From: Labilibaculum sp. K2S
Lineage (GTDB): Bacteria; Bacteroidota; Bacteroidia; Bacteroidales; Marinifilaceae
Assembly (NCBI RefSeq): GCF_030372765.1
Contig: NZ_JAUCMW010000023.1
Span: forward strand, 1-64,000
Direction: 5' to 3'
Length of the DNA: 64,000 nt
In this document: positions 34,932 to 45,322 of the stretch, one piece after another
Numbering within the stretch: position 1 is the first letter of the stretch
How the letters are laid out: each line of letters begins with the position of its first letter
The notes under the pieces: model-generated
The model's database searches: none
What the model was told of the DNA's origin: nothing
The model's input: the letters and a program-made list of their open reading frames with translations, nothing else
Translations under genes and position numbers: made by a program

Positions 34932-37355
34932 CTATTCGTATTTTAAGGATTCTATTGGATTTGCCCTTGCCACCTTTAACGAATGCCCACTCACTGTAAC
35001 TAAAGTTAGAATAATTGACATCAATAAAGCGAATGGAAAATAATACCATGGGAAATTGATTCTGTACACAAAATTCGATAACCAGTGTTGCATCACAAAA
35101 TAAGTTAATGGCCATGCAATAATATTTGCAATTACTACATTTAAACAAAGACTACGACTCAAAATCATCATCAATCCAAATTCCGAACTACCCAGTACTT
35201 TGCGAATTCCAATCTCTTTTACTCTTTGCTGCATTTCAAAAGAAACCAATCCCAATAAACCAAGAAGTGCAATAAAAAAGGCCAGAATAGTAAAAGAACT
35301 AAGGATATTTGCAACCCTTTCTTCTCCTTTAAACAGGTTATTAAAATCGCTATCCAAAAAGAAATATTCGAAAGGCTCTCCGGCTGTCATTTTTGACCAG
35401 TACTTTTTCACCAGCTTTACTCCATCCATTACATTATCCGGCTGTAACTTAACCAACATATAACACTTAAAAAGCTTCGGGTCAGATACCAATAGCATAG
35501 GAAGTATTTTATCGCGCATCGATTCAAAATGAAAATCTTCAATTACACCAATTATCTCGATAGCCTCCCGACCATTTTGATTAAAATTTGGCTTGTAAAT
35601 ATTTCGCCCCACAGGATTATCGGTATATCCCAATGCTGCAATCGCCGCTTCGTTAGCTATAAAAACGGAAGAATCCGACAACCTGTTTTTATCAAATTTT
35701 CTTCCATCAATTATTTTCAGTCCCAGTAAATCAATAAAGTTTTCATCAACGTGCATCAATCGAAAATTGATCATATCTTCATTGCTTGCTCCTTCCCGAT
35801 ACATTGACCATCCATTTGTTCCCCGACCGGGAACCATTCCTGAAAATGACACATCTTCAATTCCCGAATACTCCTTTAACTTTTCTTTAATGGATATTCT
35901 CTGTTCATCTTCTAATGCATATGCCCTATCAACCACCAATACGCGTTCCTTGTCAAACCCCAACTTTTTTTCCTGCATAAAATTAACCTGCTCTTTAACA
36001 ATAAATGCAGATATCAAAATGCCAATGGCAACCGTAAATTGAAAAATAACAAGACCAGCTCTTATTCGTTTCCCCAGCCGTCCTTTTTGAACTTCACCTT
36101 TCAGTACTCTCATCACCTTAAAACCAGACAAAGAAATGGCGGTATAACTCCCGGCAAACAACACAACAAATGCAATTACGCTTCCCACAAATAAAAAATA
36201 CTCCCCCCGCCATAACAGCGGTGACATCAAATTTTTTCGGGTAATTTCATTAAAATAAGGCAAGGTCAACTCAACCAAAAAGAAAGAAATAACAGCAGCC
36301 AATAAAGCCATTAAGAAAGTTTCTGCATAGAATTGAATCATAAGCATATTCCGATTACTTCCAAACACTTTTCTTACTCCCACCTCACGAGCCCGGGTAT
36401 ACGATCTGGCTGTAGTTAGATTTAAGAAATTAACACATGCCAGTAATAGAATGAAAAAAGCAATAACCGAAAATATATAAATGTATTTTATATCACTCAC
36501 AGGTTCTATCTGACCTTCTGTAGTAGTCTTAAGATAAATCGACTCTAATGGCTCTAAATAATACTTGAACTCATTTCCGTTTTTTTCCCATGCTACAATA
36601 TCAATCCCGAGAACTTCAATCAATTTAGGCCCCATATGTCTGATCGTGAAATCACTAAATTTAGCTTCTAAATCCTTGTAGTTCGTTCCTGGCTCCAATA
36701 AAAAATAAGCCTGCATATAGTCACTAAACCAAGCATCTTCGTCCTCTGCACTTAAATTTAACAAGCCAACTAAATCATAATGAAAATGAGAATTTTCAGG
36801 TACATCTTCCACCACTCCACTTACAGTAAAGAGCTTATCCTCAGTCATCTTCAAAATTTTCCCAACAGGATTTGCATCGCCAAAATATTTTTGAGATGTA
36901 CTTTGAGTCAATACAATATTATTCTTCTCCTTTAAAGCTGTCCTTGAATCACCAAACACAAAAGGACGAGAGAAGACTTCGAAAAAAGTAGAATCTGTAC
37001 GTAAGAATTTGTCTTCCACAAATTGCTTGTCCTCATATTTAAACAACACATTGTTCCAGAAATTTATTCGAACAGCATATTTTACCTCAGGAAAATCAGC
37101 AACTGCGTTTGGAGAGAAAGGTGCACAAATGGTATTGCCATCCATTTTTCGCTCACCCATTTTCACTTTAGTTGCTACACGATAAATATCTTTATATTTG
37201 GGATAAAATTTATCGTAACTCAACTCATCCTGAACAAACAGATAAATAAGAAATACACAAGCCAGCCCCACAGCTAAACCAACAATATTAATAAAAGTGT
37301 AACCTTTGTATTTTCTCATATTTCGAAAGGCAACCTTAAAAAAGTTCAGTATCAT
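34932..37355 (-). CDS. FtsX-like ABC permease (MacB type)
   Basis: Large envelope permease of the type common in Bacteroidota, here 807 residues. The N-terminal helix (about 20-42, IVGLAVGLACVFLIYLFV) is followed by a MacB periplasmic core domain (about 45-260). Three helices (290-450) contain the FtsX motif REVGVRKVFGSNR. A further N-terminal-type helix, a second periplasmic domain (about 470-660) and three helices (690-795) with VKEIGIRKVLGSSEFGLM follow. The duplicated layout means one chain supplies two FtsX units. No ATPase gene is adjacent. Probable role is export of a peptide or lipoprotein-like substrate; the substrate is unknown. Confidence 0.92.
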   Translation of the reverse strand: MILNFFKVAFRNMRKYKGYTFINIVGLAVGLACVFLIYLFVQDELSYDKFYPKYKDIYRVATKVKMGERKMDGNTICAPFSPNAVADFPEVKYAVRINFWNNVLFKYEDKQFVEDKFLRTDSTFFEVFSRPFVFGDSRTALKEKNNIVLTQSTSQKYFGDANPVGKILKMTEDKLFTVSGVVEDVPENSHFHYDLVGLLNLSAEDEDAWFSDYMQAYFLLEPGTNYKDLEAKFSDFTIRHMGPKLIEVLGIDIVAWEKNGNEFKYYLEPLESIYLKTTTEGQIEPVSDIKYIYIFSVIAFFILLLACVNFLNLTTARSYTRAREVGVRKVFGSNRNMLMIQFYAETFLMALLAAVISFFLVELTLPYFNEITRKNLMSPLLWRGEYFLFVGSVIAFVVLFAGSYTAISLSGFKVMRVLKGEVQKGRLGKRIRAGLVIFQFTVAIGILISAFIVKEQVNFMQEKKLGFDKERVLVVDRAYALEDEQRISIKEKLKEYSGIEDVSFSGMVPGRGTNGWSMYREGASNEDMINFRLMHVDENFIDLLGLKIIDGRKFDKNRLSDSSVFIANEAAIAALGYTDNPVGRNIYKPNFNQNGREAIEIIGVIEDFHFESMRDKILPMLLVSDPKLFKCYMLVKLQPDNVMDGVKLVKKYWSKMTAGEPFEYFFLDSDFNNLFKGEERVANILSSFTILAFFIALLGLLGLVSFEMQQRVKEIGIRKVLGSSEFGLMMILSRSLCLNVVIANIIAWPLTYFVMQHWLSNFVYRINFPWYYFPFALLMSIILTLVTVSGHSLKVARANPIESLKYE

Positions 37356-37493
37356 AGTTTAGGGATTAGATTTACAGCCTTTATATATCAATCCATATGC
37401 CACTACACATAAATACCTATCCAATTGGAAATTATACATAATCTTAAAGTCTGAAATCTGTTCGAATAAGCACTTAACTGTACGTTTCCGCAC

Positions 37494-37522
37494 AAAAAAA
37501 GGATGCCAATTGGCATCCTTTC
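37494..37522 (-). terminator. terminator of the DUF1015 gene
   Basis: Perfect 20-base palindrome AGGATGCCAATTGGCATCCT (37500-37519); on the minus strand it is followed by seven T. Confidence 0.88.
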
Positions 37523-37543
37523 ATATTTTCTATAGAAGCTTGG

Positions 37544-38794
37544 TTAATCCAACTTGTGGATTAACAAACCCGAACGAAGTTTAGGTTCAAACCAAGTTGT
37601 TTTTGGAGGCATAATATTTCCAGTATCCGCAATATCAATCAACTGCTGCATCGACACTGCATACAAAGCAAATGCAACTTTCATATCACCACTATCAACA
37701 CGTTTTTTCAACTCTCCTAATCCGCGAATACCACCTACAAACTCAACACGAGTTGTAGTACGAAGATCTTCAACACCTAAAAGATTATCCAATACATGAC
37801 TTGATAAAATAGTTACATCTAAAACTCCAATAGGATCCTTATCATCATAAGTCCCTTCTTTAGCATTTAGCTTGTACCATTTATGATCCAAATACATTGA
37901 AAATTCATGCAATTTAGCAGGCTTGCAGATCTCCTCACCCATGCACTCAACTTCAAATGTTTGTTCCAACTTTGCCAAAAACTCCGTTTCAGTCATTCCG
38001 TTTAAATCCTTAACAACACGATTGTAATCGATAATTGCCAATTGATTATCTGGGAAATGAACAGCCATAAAGTAATTGTACTCCTCATCACCTGTGTGAT
38101 TAGGATTCTTAGCTGCAAATTCATCACCAATACGAGCGGCTGCCGCAGTACGATGATGACCATCAGCAACGTATGTAGCAGGAACTTTAGTTGCGAACAA
38201 CTCTTCCAACTCCTTATTCGTTGCTGGATTATTTACCGGCCAAAAATGATGACCGAATCCGTCTTCAGCAACAAAATCATATTCAGCTTCTTCATTCTTT
38301 ACAATCGCTGCTACAATAGCATCAATTTCCGGAACTGCTTTATAAGAAAAGAATACCGGCTCTAGGTTCGCTTCGGTATAACGAGTTAAAATCATTCGAT
38401 CTTCCTCTTTATCCGGACGAGTTAATTCGTGCTTTTTAATCACTCCGTTCTTGTAGTCTTCGCAAGCTGCGTTAGCTACAATACCGTACTGAGTTCTGCC
38501 ATCCATGGTTTGTGCATAGATATAAAACTTAGCTTCTTCGTCCTGAACCAACCATCCCTTATCCTGGAACATTTTTAAATTGGATACAGATTTTTCATAC
38601 ACCTCTTCTGAGTGAACGTCTGTTCCGGCAGGGCAATCGATTTCGGCACGAGTGATATGAAGCAAAGATACTTCCTTACCTTCAGCCATTTGAGCGGCTT
38701 CCTCTGAATTCATTACATCATATGGCAAACAAGCCAAATCTTTTGAAATCTCTTTTGGTGGGCGCAAGCCCTTAAATGGTTTTAAAATAGCCAT
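37544..38794 (-). CDS. DUF1015 family protein
   Basis: Cytoplasmic protein of unknown biochemical function that in Bacteroidota typically accompanies serA and serC, as here. Family blocks: KPFKGLRPPKE and LPYDVMNSEEA at the start, SLLHITRAEIDCP, FYIYAQTMDGRTQYGIVA, a conserved THRTRPDKE-like KHELTRPDKEEDRM, YVADGHHRTAAAARI (His-rich, probably the active or metal site) and the C-terminal IMPPKTTWFEPKLRSGLLIHKL. Length 416 is standard. The context suggests a role linked to serine synthesis. It is followed by its own terminator. Confidence 0.92.
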   Translation of the reverse strand: MAILKPFKGLRPPKEISKDLACLPYDVMNSEEAAQMAEGKEVSLLHITRAEIDCPAGTDVHSEEVYEKSVSNLKMFQDKGWLVQDEEAKFYIYAQTMDGRTQYGIVANAACEDYKNGVIKKHELTRPDKEEDRMILTRYTEANLEPVFFSYKAVPEIDAIVAAIVKNEEAEYDFVAEDGFGHHFWPVNNPATNKELEELFATKVPATYVADGHHRTAAAARIGDEFAAKNPNHTGDEEYNYFMAVHFPDNQLAIIDYNRVVKDLNGMTETEFLAKLEQTFEVECMGEEICKPAKLHEFSMYLDHKWYKLNAKEGTYDDKDPIGVLDVTILSSHVLDNLLGVEDLRTTTRVEFVGGIRGLGELKKRVDSGDMKVAFALYAVSMQQLIDIADTGNIMPPKTTWFEPKLRSGLLIHKLD

Positions 38795-38855
38795 TGCGTT
38801 CTATGTTTTTGTTGTGTTTGTTGTTTGTTGCAATAATTTGAATGCAATTTGCGTT

Positions 38856-38863
38856 CAAATATA
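38856..38863 (-). promoter_or_regulatory. candidate -7 box of the DUF1015 gene
   Basis: On the minus strand TATATTTG, an exact TAnnTTTG match 62 bases upstream of the start. A -33 element at the right distance was not seen. Confidence 0.35.
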
Positions 38864-38911
38864 TAAGGTAGAAAACAAGAAGAAAATGACTTTCCTCTTG
38901 TTTTCCAAATA

Positions 38912-39835
38912 CTATTTATTTACTCTGAATGTTTCGTCTCCATTTTTAATGCAGTTCACAATCTGATTTGCTCCGGCAATACCAGCATTAATATTTGCCT
39001 CAGCAGTTTGCGCACCCATTTTCTTTGGAGTGAAGAAAAATCTGCCTTGAAATTTAGCTTCAATTTCTTCTTTACAGTCAGGAGCAATATCCGAAATGTA
39101 TGCGAAATCTTTACGAGCATCCATTAATTTAACCAAACCTTCTTCGTCAATCACCTCTTTACGAGCTGTATTAACAAGTACACCACCTTTAGGCATCCTG
39201 TTCAACAAATCGAAGTTGATTGATTTTTTTGTTTTGTCATTTGCTGGAATGTGAAGAGAAACATAGTTACAAGTACTATACAATTCCTCAACAGAGTCAA
39301 CCACCTTTACGCCGTCAGCTTCAATTGTTTCCTTAGCCACAAATGGATCGAAAGCATATACTTCCATTCCAAAACCTTTAGCTATTTCACCAACATAACG
39401 CCCCACATTACCATATGCATGAATTCCTATTTTCTTTCCGCGTACTTCAACACCAGCACTTCCGTTAAAACCATTTCTTGCCAAAAATACCATCATTCCA
39501 AAAACCAACTCAGCAACAGCATTTGAATTCTGTCCCGGAGTATTCATGGCAACAACGCCTCTTTCAGTACAAGCTTCAAGATCGATATTATCGTATCCTG
39601 CTCCAGCACGAACAATTACTTTAAGGTTTTTAGCCGCTTCGATTACTTCGCGTGTTGCTTTATCGCTGCGAATAATCATGGCATCTACATCGGCAACTGC
39701 GGCTAACAAATCTGCTTTATCAGTATAAGATTCCAACAAAACCAATTCGTAACCAGCACCTTCCACAACAGTCCTGATACTATCAACAGCTGCAGGAGCA
39801 AAAGGCTTATCGGTTGCAATTAATACTTTTGTCAT
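38912..39835 (-). CDS. serA: D-3-phosphoglycerate dehydrogenase
   Basis: First step of serine synthesis: 3-phosphoglycerate to 3-phosphohydroxypyruvate with NAD+. The start at 39835 (MTKVLIATDKPFAP) is preferred over the frame extending to 39874. Substrate and NAD domains: IIRSDKATREVIEAAKNLKVIVRAGAGYDNID, NTPGQNSNAVAELVFGMM, the dinucleotide fold GIHAYGNVGRYVGEIAKGFGMEV and VNTARKEVIDEEGLV. Only 307 residues, without the ACT/ASB regulatory tail of E. coli SerA, so no serine feedback is expected through that route. Serine pathway neighbours are serC (150 bp upstream) and DUF1015. Confidence 0.93.
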   Translation of the reverse strand: MTKVLIATDKPFAPAAVDSIRTVVEGAGYELVLLESYTDKADLLAAVADVDAMIIRSDKATREVIEAAKNLKVIVRAGAGYDNIDLEACTERGVVAMNTPGQNSNAVAELVFGMMVFLARNGFNGSAGVEVRGKKIGIHAYGNVGRYVGEIAKGFGMEVYAFDPFVAKETIEADGVKVVDSVEELYSTCNYVSLHIPANDKTKKSINFDLLNRMPKGGVLVNTARKEVIDEEGLVKLMDARKDFAYISDIAPDCKEEIEAKFQGRFFFTPKKMGAQTAEANINAGIAGANQIVNCIKNGDETFRVNK

Positions 39836-39984
39836 TTTATTTGATATTTGAATTATGAAAAAATAAAATGTCATTGCCAGCCAAATCGAAGTAATGCTAA
39901 CATTACTTTAGTCGTTCCTCGTGCACTGAATGACAAATAAGCAGGAGATGGATTTACCCATTCCTGCCTATTTTACTATTATAA

Positions 39985-41061
39985 TTATTTTACGTGAATG
40001 TTTTTGAATTCCTGCATGCAGTCAACCAATGCCTGTACGCTTGATTTTGGTAAAGCATTGTAGGTTGAAGCACGGAAACCACCAACTGAACGGTGTCCTT
40101 TAATTCCAGACATTCCTTTTGCTGTAGCGAATTCGTAGAAACCTTTTTCCAATTCTTTATATTCGTCATTCATCACAAAACAGATATTCATTAATGAACG
40201 ATCTTCTTTGTTAATAACAGTTCCTTTAAACATTGGATTGCTGTCAATCTCATTATAAAGCACTGCTGCTTTTTCTTCGTTTCGTTTCTGCATTGCAGAT
40301 ACACCACCTTGTTCTTTGATCCACTGCAAAGTTTGAAGAGCAGCAAAAACAGGAACAACAGGAGGAGTGTTAAACATTGACTCTCCGTCGATGTGTGTTT
40401 GGTAGTTCAACATTGTTGGAATCTGACGATCTACTTTACCCAGAATTTCATCTTTTACAATCACAAAAGTAACACCAGCCGGAGCAAGGTTCTTTTGAGC
40501 ACCACCATAAATCAATGCATACTTGGACACATCAATCGGACGAGAGAAAATATCTGATGACATATCAGCTACCAAAGGAACATTAACGTCCAAATCTTCT
40601 TTAATCTCAGTACCGTAAATGGTGTTATTTGTAGTGATGTGGAAATAATCCGCATCAGAAGGAATTTCATATCCTTTAGGAAGGTAGTTGTAAACAGCCT
40701 CTTTTGAAGATGCTACTTCTACTACTTCACCAAATAGTTTTGCTTCTTTCAAAGCTTTGTTTGCCCAAGCTCCTGTATTAAGATAAGCCGCTTTTTTTCC
40801 TAATAAATTGTAAGGAATCATACAGAACTGTGTTGATGCACCACCACCAACAAACAAAACAGAGTATCCTTCAGGAATACTAAGTAATTCCTTAAATAAA
40901 GCAATAGCCTCATCCATTACAGCAACAAATTCTTTGCTACGGTGAGATACTTCCATTAGAGAAAGACCTGTTCCAGCAAAATTTTTAATTGCCTCAGCTG
41001 TTTTTTCAACTGTAAAATCAGGAAGAATTGAAGGGCCTGCAGAAAAGTTGTGTACTTTCAT
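39985..41061 (-). CDS. serC: phosphoserine aminotransferase
   Basis: PLP enzyme that makes phosphoserine from phosphohydroxypyruvate and glutamate. Signature N-terminus [15 protein letters not shown]-phosphate region [59 protein letters not shown] with the Schiff-base Lys in GGAQKNL, and the C-terminal [23 protein letters not shown]. Length 358 is normal. It is first in the serC-serA-DUF1015 group, all on one strand. Palindromes in its 5' region (41304-41318, 41372-41387) may be operators. Confidence 0.96.
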   Translation of the reverse strand: MKVHNFSAGPSILPDFTVEKTAEAIKNFAGTGLSLMEVSHRSKEFVAVMDEAIALFKELLSIPEGYSVLFVGGGASTQFCMIPYNLLGKKAAYLNTGAWANKALKEAKLFGEVVEVASSKEAVYNYLPKGYEIPSDADYFHITTNNTIYGTEIKEDLDVNVPLVADMSSDIFSRPIDVSKYALIYGGAQKNLAPAGVTFVIVKDEILGKVDRQIPTMLNYQTHIDGESMFNTPPVVPVFAALQTLQWIKEQGGVSAMQKRNEEKAAVLYNEIDSNPMFKGTVINKEDRSLMNICFVMNDEYKELEKGFYEFATAKGMSGIKGHRSVGGFRASTYNALPKSSVQALVDCMQEFKNIHVK

Positions 41062-41438
41062 TTTTTCAAACGTTTTAAATTTTTGTATTATTCCATATCC
41101 TGAGGCAAATTTGCAAATAAAAATTTATTTTAAGATGGTTTTATCTGTTAAAATGTATGTTTTAAAACAAATAACTTATCATCTTATCCCCCTTCATATA
41201 GATTAATATTTACGATCTGAAAAACAGAAACTTAACCCTCAGAATTTATTACTTATTACTCATTCACAATGATGATGTTTTTCATCAAAATCCAAATAAT
41301 TAAATTGTTTCAAACAATCTTTGTGAATTTACACCGCAAAAAGAAAAAGTAAATTCAGAAGTCTTTTTGCTTTGAAAACCGTTTCAAATATAAGAATTTA
41401 TGTTTGAAATAATCCCTAAACACTTGGATTAAAAACTA
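41062..41438. other. serC upstream region with two palindromes
   Basis: Non-coding. It contains ATTGTTT-C-AAACAAT (41304-41318) and TTGAAA-ACCG-TTTCAA (41372-41387). The second is close to the LacI-family operator form TGNAANCGNTTNCA with one mismatch. Either may control serC. No -7 match was found. Confidence 0.4.
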
Positions 41439-41473
41439 AAAAAGCAGATACATCAACATGCATCTGCTTTTTT
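41439..41473 (-). terminator. terminator of gcvT
   Basis: Stem AAAGCAGAT(A)CAT / ATG(C)ATCTGCTTT; on the minus strand it is followed by a TTTTT run. It lies 26 bases past the gcvT stop. Confidence 0.85.
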
Positions 41474-41498
41474 ACTAAATCCTATAACAAAAATCAAT

Positions 41499-42602
41499 TT
41501 ACACTTTGTAAAAAGGAATTTTCGCAATTTTAGCTTTAATCGCTTTATTTCTAACACGAATAAAAATCTCGGTATCTAATTTGTAAAATCCTTCCTTAAC
41601 ATATCCCATACCAATCGACTTTCCAACCATTGGAGCCATTGTTCCTGAAGTTACTTCGCCAATTTCGTTTCCTTCAGCATCTTCGATTTTATACCCGTGA
41701 CGAGCAATTCCTCTATCAATTAGTTCAAAACCTTTTAATCTGCGTTTTGGCTTTTCTTCTTGTTGCTTTTCAAAAAATTCACGATCGATAAAATCGTTTC
41801 CTTCCACAAACTTGGTGATCCAACCTAATCCTGCTTCAATCGGAGAATGATCATCATCAATATCGTTACCATATAAACAGAAGCCAACTTCTAAACGCAG
41901 TGTATCACGAGCGGCCAAACCAATTGGTTGGATTCCGAATTCTTTTCCTGCTTCCATTACAGCATTCCAAAGCTTCACTCCATCTTCGTTTGATACGTAA
42001 ATTTCACATCCACCGGAACCAGTATAACCAGTAGTCGAAAAAACAGCGTTTTCGATTCCTGCAACAGTTACTTTTTGAAATGTGTAATACTCCATATCTT
42101 CAATCGGACGATCTACAATTTTCTGCATCGCTTTCAAAGCCAGAGGGCCTTGCACTGCTAACTGACATATTTCATCAGAAGCATTGTAAAGCTCGGTTCC
42201 AACTGCCAATCCCATTTCACCGGCATTTTTAACACACCAATTCCAATCCTTTTCAATATTTGCAGCATTCACAACTAATAAATAAGTCTCTGAATCAACA
42301 CGATACACCAACAAATCATCAACAATACCGCCTTTTCCATTTGGGAAACAACTATATTGAACTTTTCCATTGGAAAGTACAGCTACATCATTTGTAGTCA
42401 ATTTTTGTACAAAACTAAAAGCTTTTGGACCTTTCACCCAAAACTCACCCATGTGAGAAACATCAAAAACCCCTAATTTTTCACGAACACATTTGTGCTC
42501 ATCGTTAATTCCTGTATACTCAATAGGCATGTTATACCCTGCAAATGGTGCCATCTTAGCACCTAATTCTTCATGAAAGCTAGTGAATGCTGTTCTTTTC
42601 AT
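41499..42602 (-). CDS. gcvT: aminomethyltransferase (glycine cleavage T protein)
   Basis: Transfers the methylene group of glycine to tetrahydrofolate in the glycine cleavage system. Start at 42602 ([29 protein letters not shown]), which is the conserved beginning; the frame to 42632 adds ten unlikely residues. Signatures: [58 protein letters not shown]-like [49 protein letters not shown] and [20 protein letters not shown]. Length 367. The other gcv genes are not adjacent. No glycine riboswitch is visible upstream. Confidence 0.95.
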   Translation of the reverse strand: MKRTAFTSFHEELGAKMAPFAGYNMPIEYTGINDEHKCVREKLGVFDVSHMGEFWVKGPKAFSFVQKLTTNDVAVLSNGKVQYSCFPNGKGGIVDDLLVYRVDSETYLLVVNAANIEKDWNWCVKNAGEMGLAVGTELYNASDEICQLAVQGPLALKAMQKIVDRPIEDMEYYTFQKVTVAGIENAVFSTTGYTGSGGCEIYVSNEDGVKLWNAVMEAGKEFGIQPIGLAARDTLRLEVGFCLYGNDIDDDHSPIEAGLGWITKFVEGNDFIDREFFEKQQEEKPKRRLKGFELIDRGIARHGYKIEDAEGNEIGEVTSGTMAPMVGKSIGMGYVKEGFYKLDTEIFIRVRNKAIKAKIAKIPFYKV

Positions 42603-42756
42603 TTGTTTACGTATTTTGGGCAAGATCTTCAAGTAATCATAAAAAAAGACAGACTTTTTACTGAAGATTTACCTGAGAAAAAAAGTTATTTAATTATGTT
42701 TGCGTTATCTTCTGCAAATGTAAAAAATTTTCTCAGATATCGTTTGTGCCGATACA

Positions 42757-44514
42757 TTAGTTTGCCTCAAAAGGTCTTCTTGCAATTCCCAATCGATAGC
42801 CACCTTTAAACAAAACAACAAAAGCATCCTTCACTCCACAGGCATCTCTATATTTGGCAGCTTCCTTAAATGTTAAAAATCCTCCAATAGTATATTTATG
42901 CCAGTTTTCAACAAACAAATGATCGATAACATCATCTCCTTTATATCTTTTAAAAATATCTTTAGGATCCATTTCTTTTCTTGCTGCAGCAATTTGAACT
43001 CTATAAACAAAATCCTCTTCAACCAATTCTTGTTTTACCGGAGTTTCGGTTATTGCAACGGCTTCACTTTTAAAACTTACAAGCGGAAGAGTAACAGGAA
43101 TTTCTATTTTCGCTTCAGGAAGTTCAATCACTGGTTCTTCTATGACTTCCTCTGCAACAACCTCTTCGATTACCGGCTCAGGTATTTTCTGACAATAAAT
43201 ATCAAATCCTCCTTTACCTCCGCTACGCTCGGATGCAAAATAAAAAACACCATCACGATCTTCACAATAAGTAATATCATTATCAGTACTATTTATTGGA
43301 AACCCCATATTTTGTGGCTTACCCCAAGTCCCATCCTCCTGACGGTCAGACTTAAATATATCATATCCTCCCATGGTATTGTGCCCCTTTGAACTAAAAA
43401 ACAACTTAGTGCCATCCGCACTTATAAAAACATCACCTTCATCATATTCGGTATTAATATCTCCACCAATATTTATTGGCTTAGACCATTTAGACTCCGA
43501 TTCTTTTTTACAATAATAAATATCGCAATCGCCAAAGCCACCTTTACGATTACTTACAAAATAGATTTCATCTCCCGATTGAGGTAAACTTGCAGAACTC
43601 TCTCTTGAATCCTTTTCATTAATAAATTTAATTGCTTTTCCTACCTTCCATTTGTCTCTCACTTTTTCAGCAAGAAACAAACCGCCTGCTCCCGAATTAC
43701 TATTGTAAAATACAAACTGCTTCTCGTCAAATTTGGAGAGCAAAGTAGAATTTACATTTTCTCCCAAATTATTTTTTTCTTCATGAACCTCAATACCCTC
43801 CGCCTCACTTTTTGAAGATTTAAAAAGTTTTTCAAAAAACTTCTGATCCTCTGGCGATCTGCTATCATCCTCCAGACCTCGTCGTGAACTAAAAAATAGA
43901 TTACTATCCAATACCTGAGGGTTAAATTCGTCAAACTCTGAGTTTACATTTCCTTCAACAAGCTGTATTTCCAGATCAAGACTGTTTTCGATTAGCAACC
44001 TACCGCTTCGGCACTCCTGAATGTGTTTATCACTTATAGGCAAAAGTTCTTTCTGCTCTTTATATTTATTCTGTTGAATTAGTTCTTTATTCATTTTAAA
44101 ATGAATAATTGCATCAGAAAAATTATTTTGAAATTTATAAGCTAAACCTATCAAAAAATGAATATCAGCACTAATATCCGCATCGGCAGATTGTGCGGCA
44201 AGCAGATATGACAGCGCCGTATCTTTTGGTCCGGTTATTAAATAACAAAGACCAATATTATAATTTAACTCAGGATTGTTGTCATTTGAATTGTACGCAC
44301 TTAAAAAGAGATTCAAACTCTGAGGCACATATCCAATTCCTTTTTGATACAGCTCGGCAGCCTCTTTCACTTGGGCAAAAGCTTGCTTACGATTCGAATC
44401 ATTATCAATGAATTCCGATTTTTTTACAGGCAACAACTCTTGCCCAATTAGATTCCCGGATAATAAAAAAAAGAATAGAAAAACAGCGGTAGTAAACTTC
44501 CAGATCATAAACAT
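42757..44514 (-). CDS. TPR / beta-propeller / SPOR-domain envelope protein
   Basis: Exported protein (signal MIWKFTTAVFLFFFLLSGNLIGQ from the second Met). The N-terminal third (about 35-165) has TPR helices (LNLFLSAYNSNDNNPELNYNIGLCY). A PD40/WD40-like propeller covers about 180-430 (repeated blades DSNLFFSSRRGLEDD, GDEIYFVSNRKGGFGDCDIYYCK, GTKLFFSSKGHNTMGGYDIFKS, VFYFASERSGGKGGFDIY). A Pro/Glu-rich linker (440-500) leads to a C-terminal SPOR domain (about 505-585; FVYRVQIAAARKEM, TIGGFLTFKEAAKYRD). The layout recalls PorE of the type IX secretion system, but with SPOR instead of the OmpA-like domain. A peptidoglycan-linked role is likely. Confidence 0.88.
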   Translation of the reverse strand: MFMIWKFTTAVFLFFFLLSGNLIGQELLPVKKSEFIDNDSNRKQAFAQVKEAAELYQKGIGYVPQSLNLFLSAYNSNDNNPELNYNIGLCYLITGPKDTALSYLLAAQSADADISADIHFLIGLAYKFQNNFSDAIIHFKMNKELIQQNKYKEQKELLPISDKHIQECRSGRLLIENSLDLEIQLVEGNVNSEFDEFNPQVLDSNLFFSSRRGLEDDSRSPEDQKFFEKLFKSSKSEAEGIEVHEEKNNLGENVNSTLLSKFDEKQFVFYNSNSGAGGLFLAEKVRDKWKVGKAIKFINEKDSRESSASLPQSGDEIYFVSNRKGGFGDCDIYYCKKESESKWSKPINIGGDINTEYDEGDVFISADGTKLFFSSKGHNTMGGYDIFKSDRQEDGTWGKPQNMGFPINSTDNDITYCEDRDGVFYFASERSGGKGGFDIYCQKIPEPVIEEVVAEEVIEEPVIELPEAKIEIPVTLPLVSFKSEAVAITETPVKQELVEEDFVYRVQIAAARKEMDPKDIFKRYKGDDVIDHLFVENWHKYTIGGFLTFKEAAKYRDACGVKDAFVVLFKGGYRLGIARRPFEAN

Positions 44515-44842
44515 TAAGTTATATATTGTATTCAGATAAATTCTATAAAAATTAGTATTACGAGAAAAAAAAAGATTTGTTGAGCTTAATCCAAGTTATT
44601 AATCAAGCAAACAATAGTAAACCTAAAAAATTATAATCAATAAACAATCAGTAAAATCAAGGATCCTAAGCACTACTTGAATAGCTGGAGCAATAGGTAA
44701 ATTGAAAATAAATTAGTATTATTGCATATGCAACTATAAAGATTTCACTCAAAATTTAGCGCATTATTTCTATCGAAATAAAAATTGAATTTATTACAAA
44801 AAAATAAACAAAAGTAAAATAGAACAAGCTTATATCAACAGA
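44515..44842. other. divergent promoter region
   Basis: AT-rich spacer between the minus-strand propeller protein and the plus-strand Hpt operon. No gene or terminator. No -33/-7 match convinced me. Confidence 0.3.
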
Positions 44843-45298
44843 ATGACTCAAGGTGAAATGATCACAGATCTATCTTATCTAAAGGAGATGTCTGGAAATG
44901 ACAAAAACATCATCAGTGAAATGATTGATATTTTTCTGGAACAAATCCCTGAATTTGAAGAAGAAATATCAAGAAGCTTCGAAACTCAAAATTGGCAGGA
45001 TTTAGGCGCCATTACTCACAAGGCAAAATCATCCGTGCGAACAATGGGAATGGAAAAATCAGGAGATTGTCTAGAACAATTAGAACATTTTTCAAAAGGA
45101 AATTTAAAGTTTGAATTGCAACTGAAGACGGAAAACAGCATTGAATTTAGTCCTCAAGATGAAAAAAACTGGACTAACGTGAAAAACGAAACCATGAATG
45201 ACATTGACTTAGTACATATTCCTGTATTAGTAGAGGAATTTTTATCGCAATGTCCTTTAGCCATAAAAGAATTAAAAGAAACCTTAGGACAACTTTAA
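44843..45298 (+). CDS. Hpt (histidine phosphotransfer) domain protein
   Basis: Small phosphotransfer protein made of a four-helix Hpt domain. The phosphorylatable His is His59 in LGAITHKAKSSVRTMGM. Flanking helices EMIDIFLEQIPEFEEEISRSF and CLEQLEHFSKG fit the family. The C-terminal 60 residues include a variable linker and a last helix. It is the first gene of an operon with a STAS protein (24 bp on) and a REC-PP2C phosphatase, so it probably passes phosphate to that receiver. No hybrid kinase is adjacent. Confidence 0.82.
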   Translation: MTQGEMITDLSYLKEMSGNDKNIISEMIDIFLEQIPEFEEEISRSFETQNWQDLGAITHKAKSSVRTMGMEKSGDCLEQLEHFSKGNLKFELQLKTENSIEFSPQDEKNWTNVKNETMNDIDLVHIPVLVEEFLSQCPLAIKELKETLGQL

Positions 45299-45322
45299 TC
45301 ACTGTAACCATATTTTACTGCT

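Noticed and set aside
42603-42756. Glycine riboswitch upstream of gcvT
   Set aside because: Only about 150 AT-rich bases separate gcvT from the next gene, and I could not find the conserved glycine-aptamer core.
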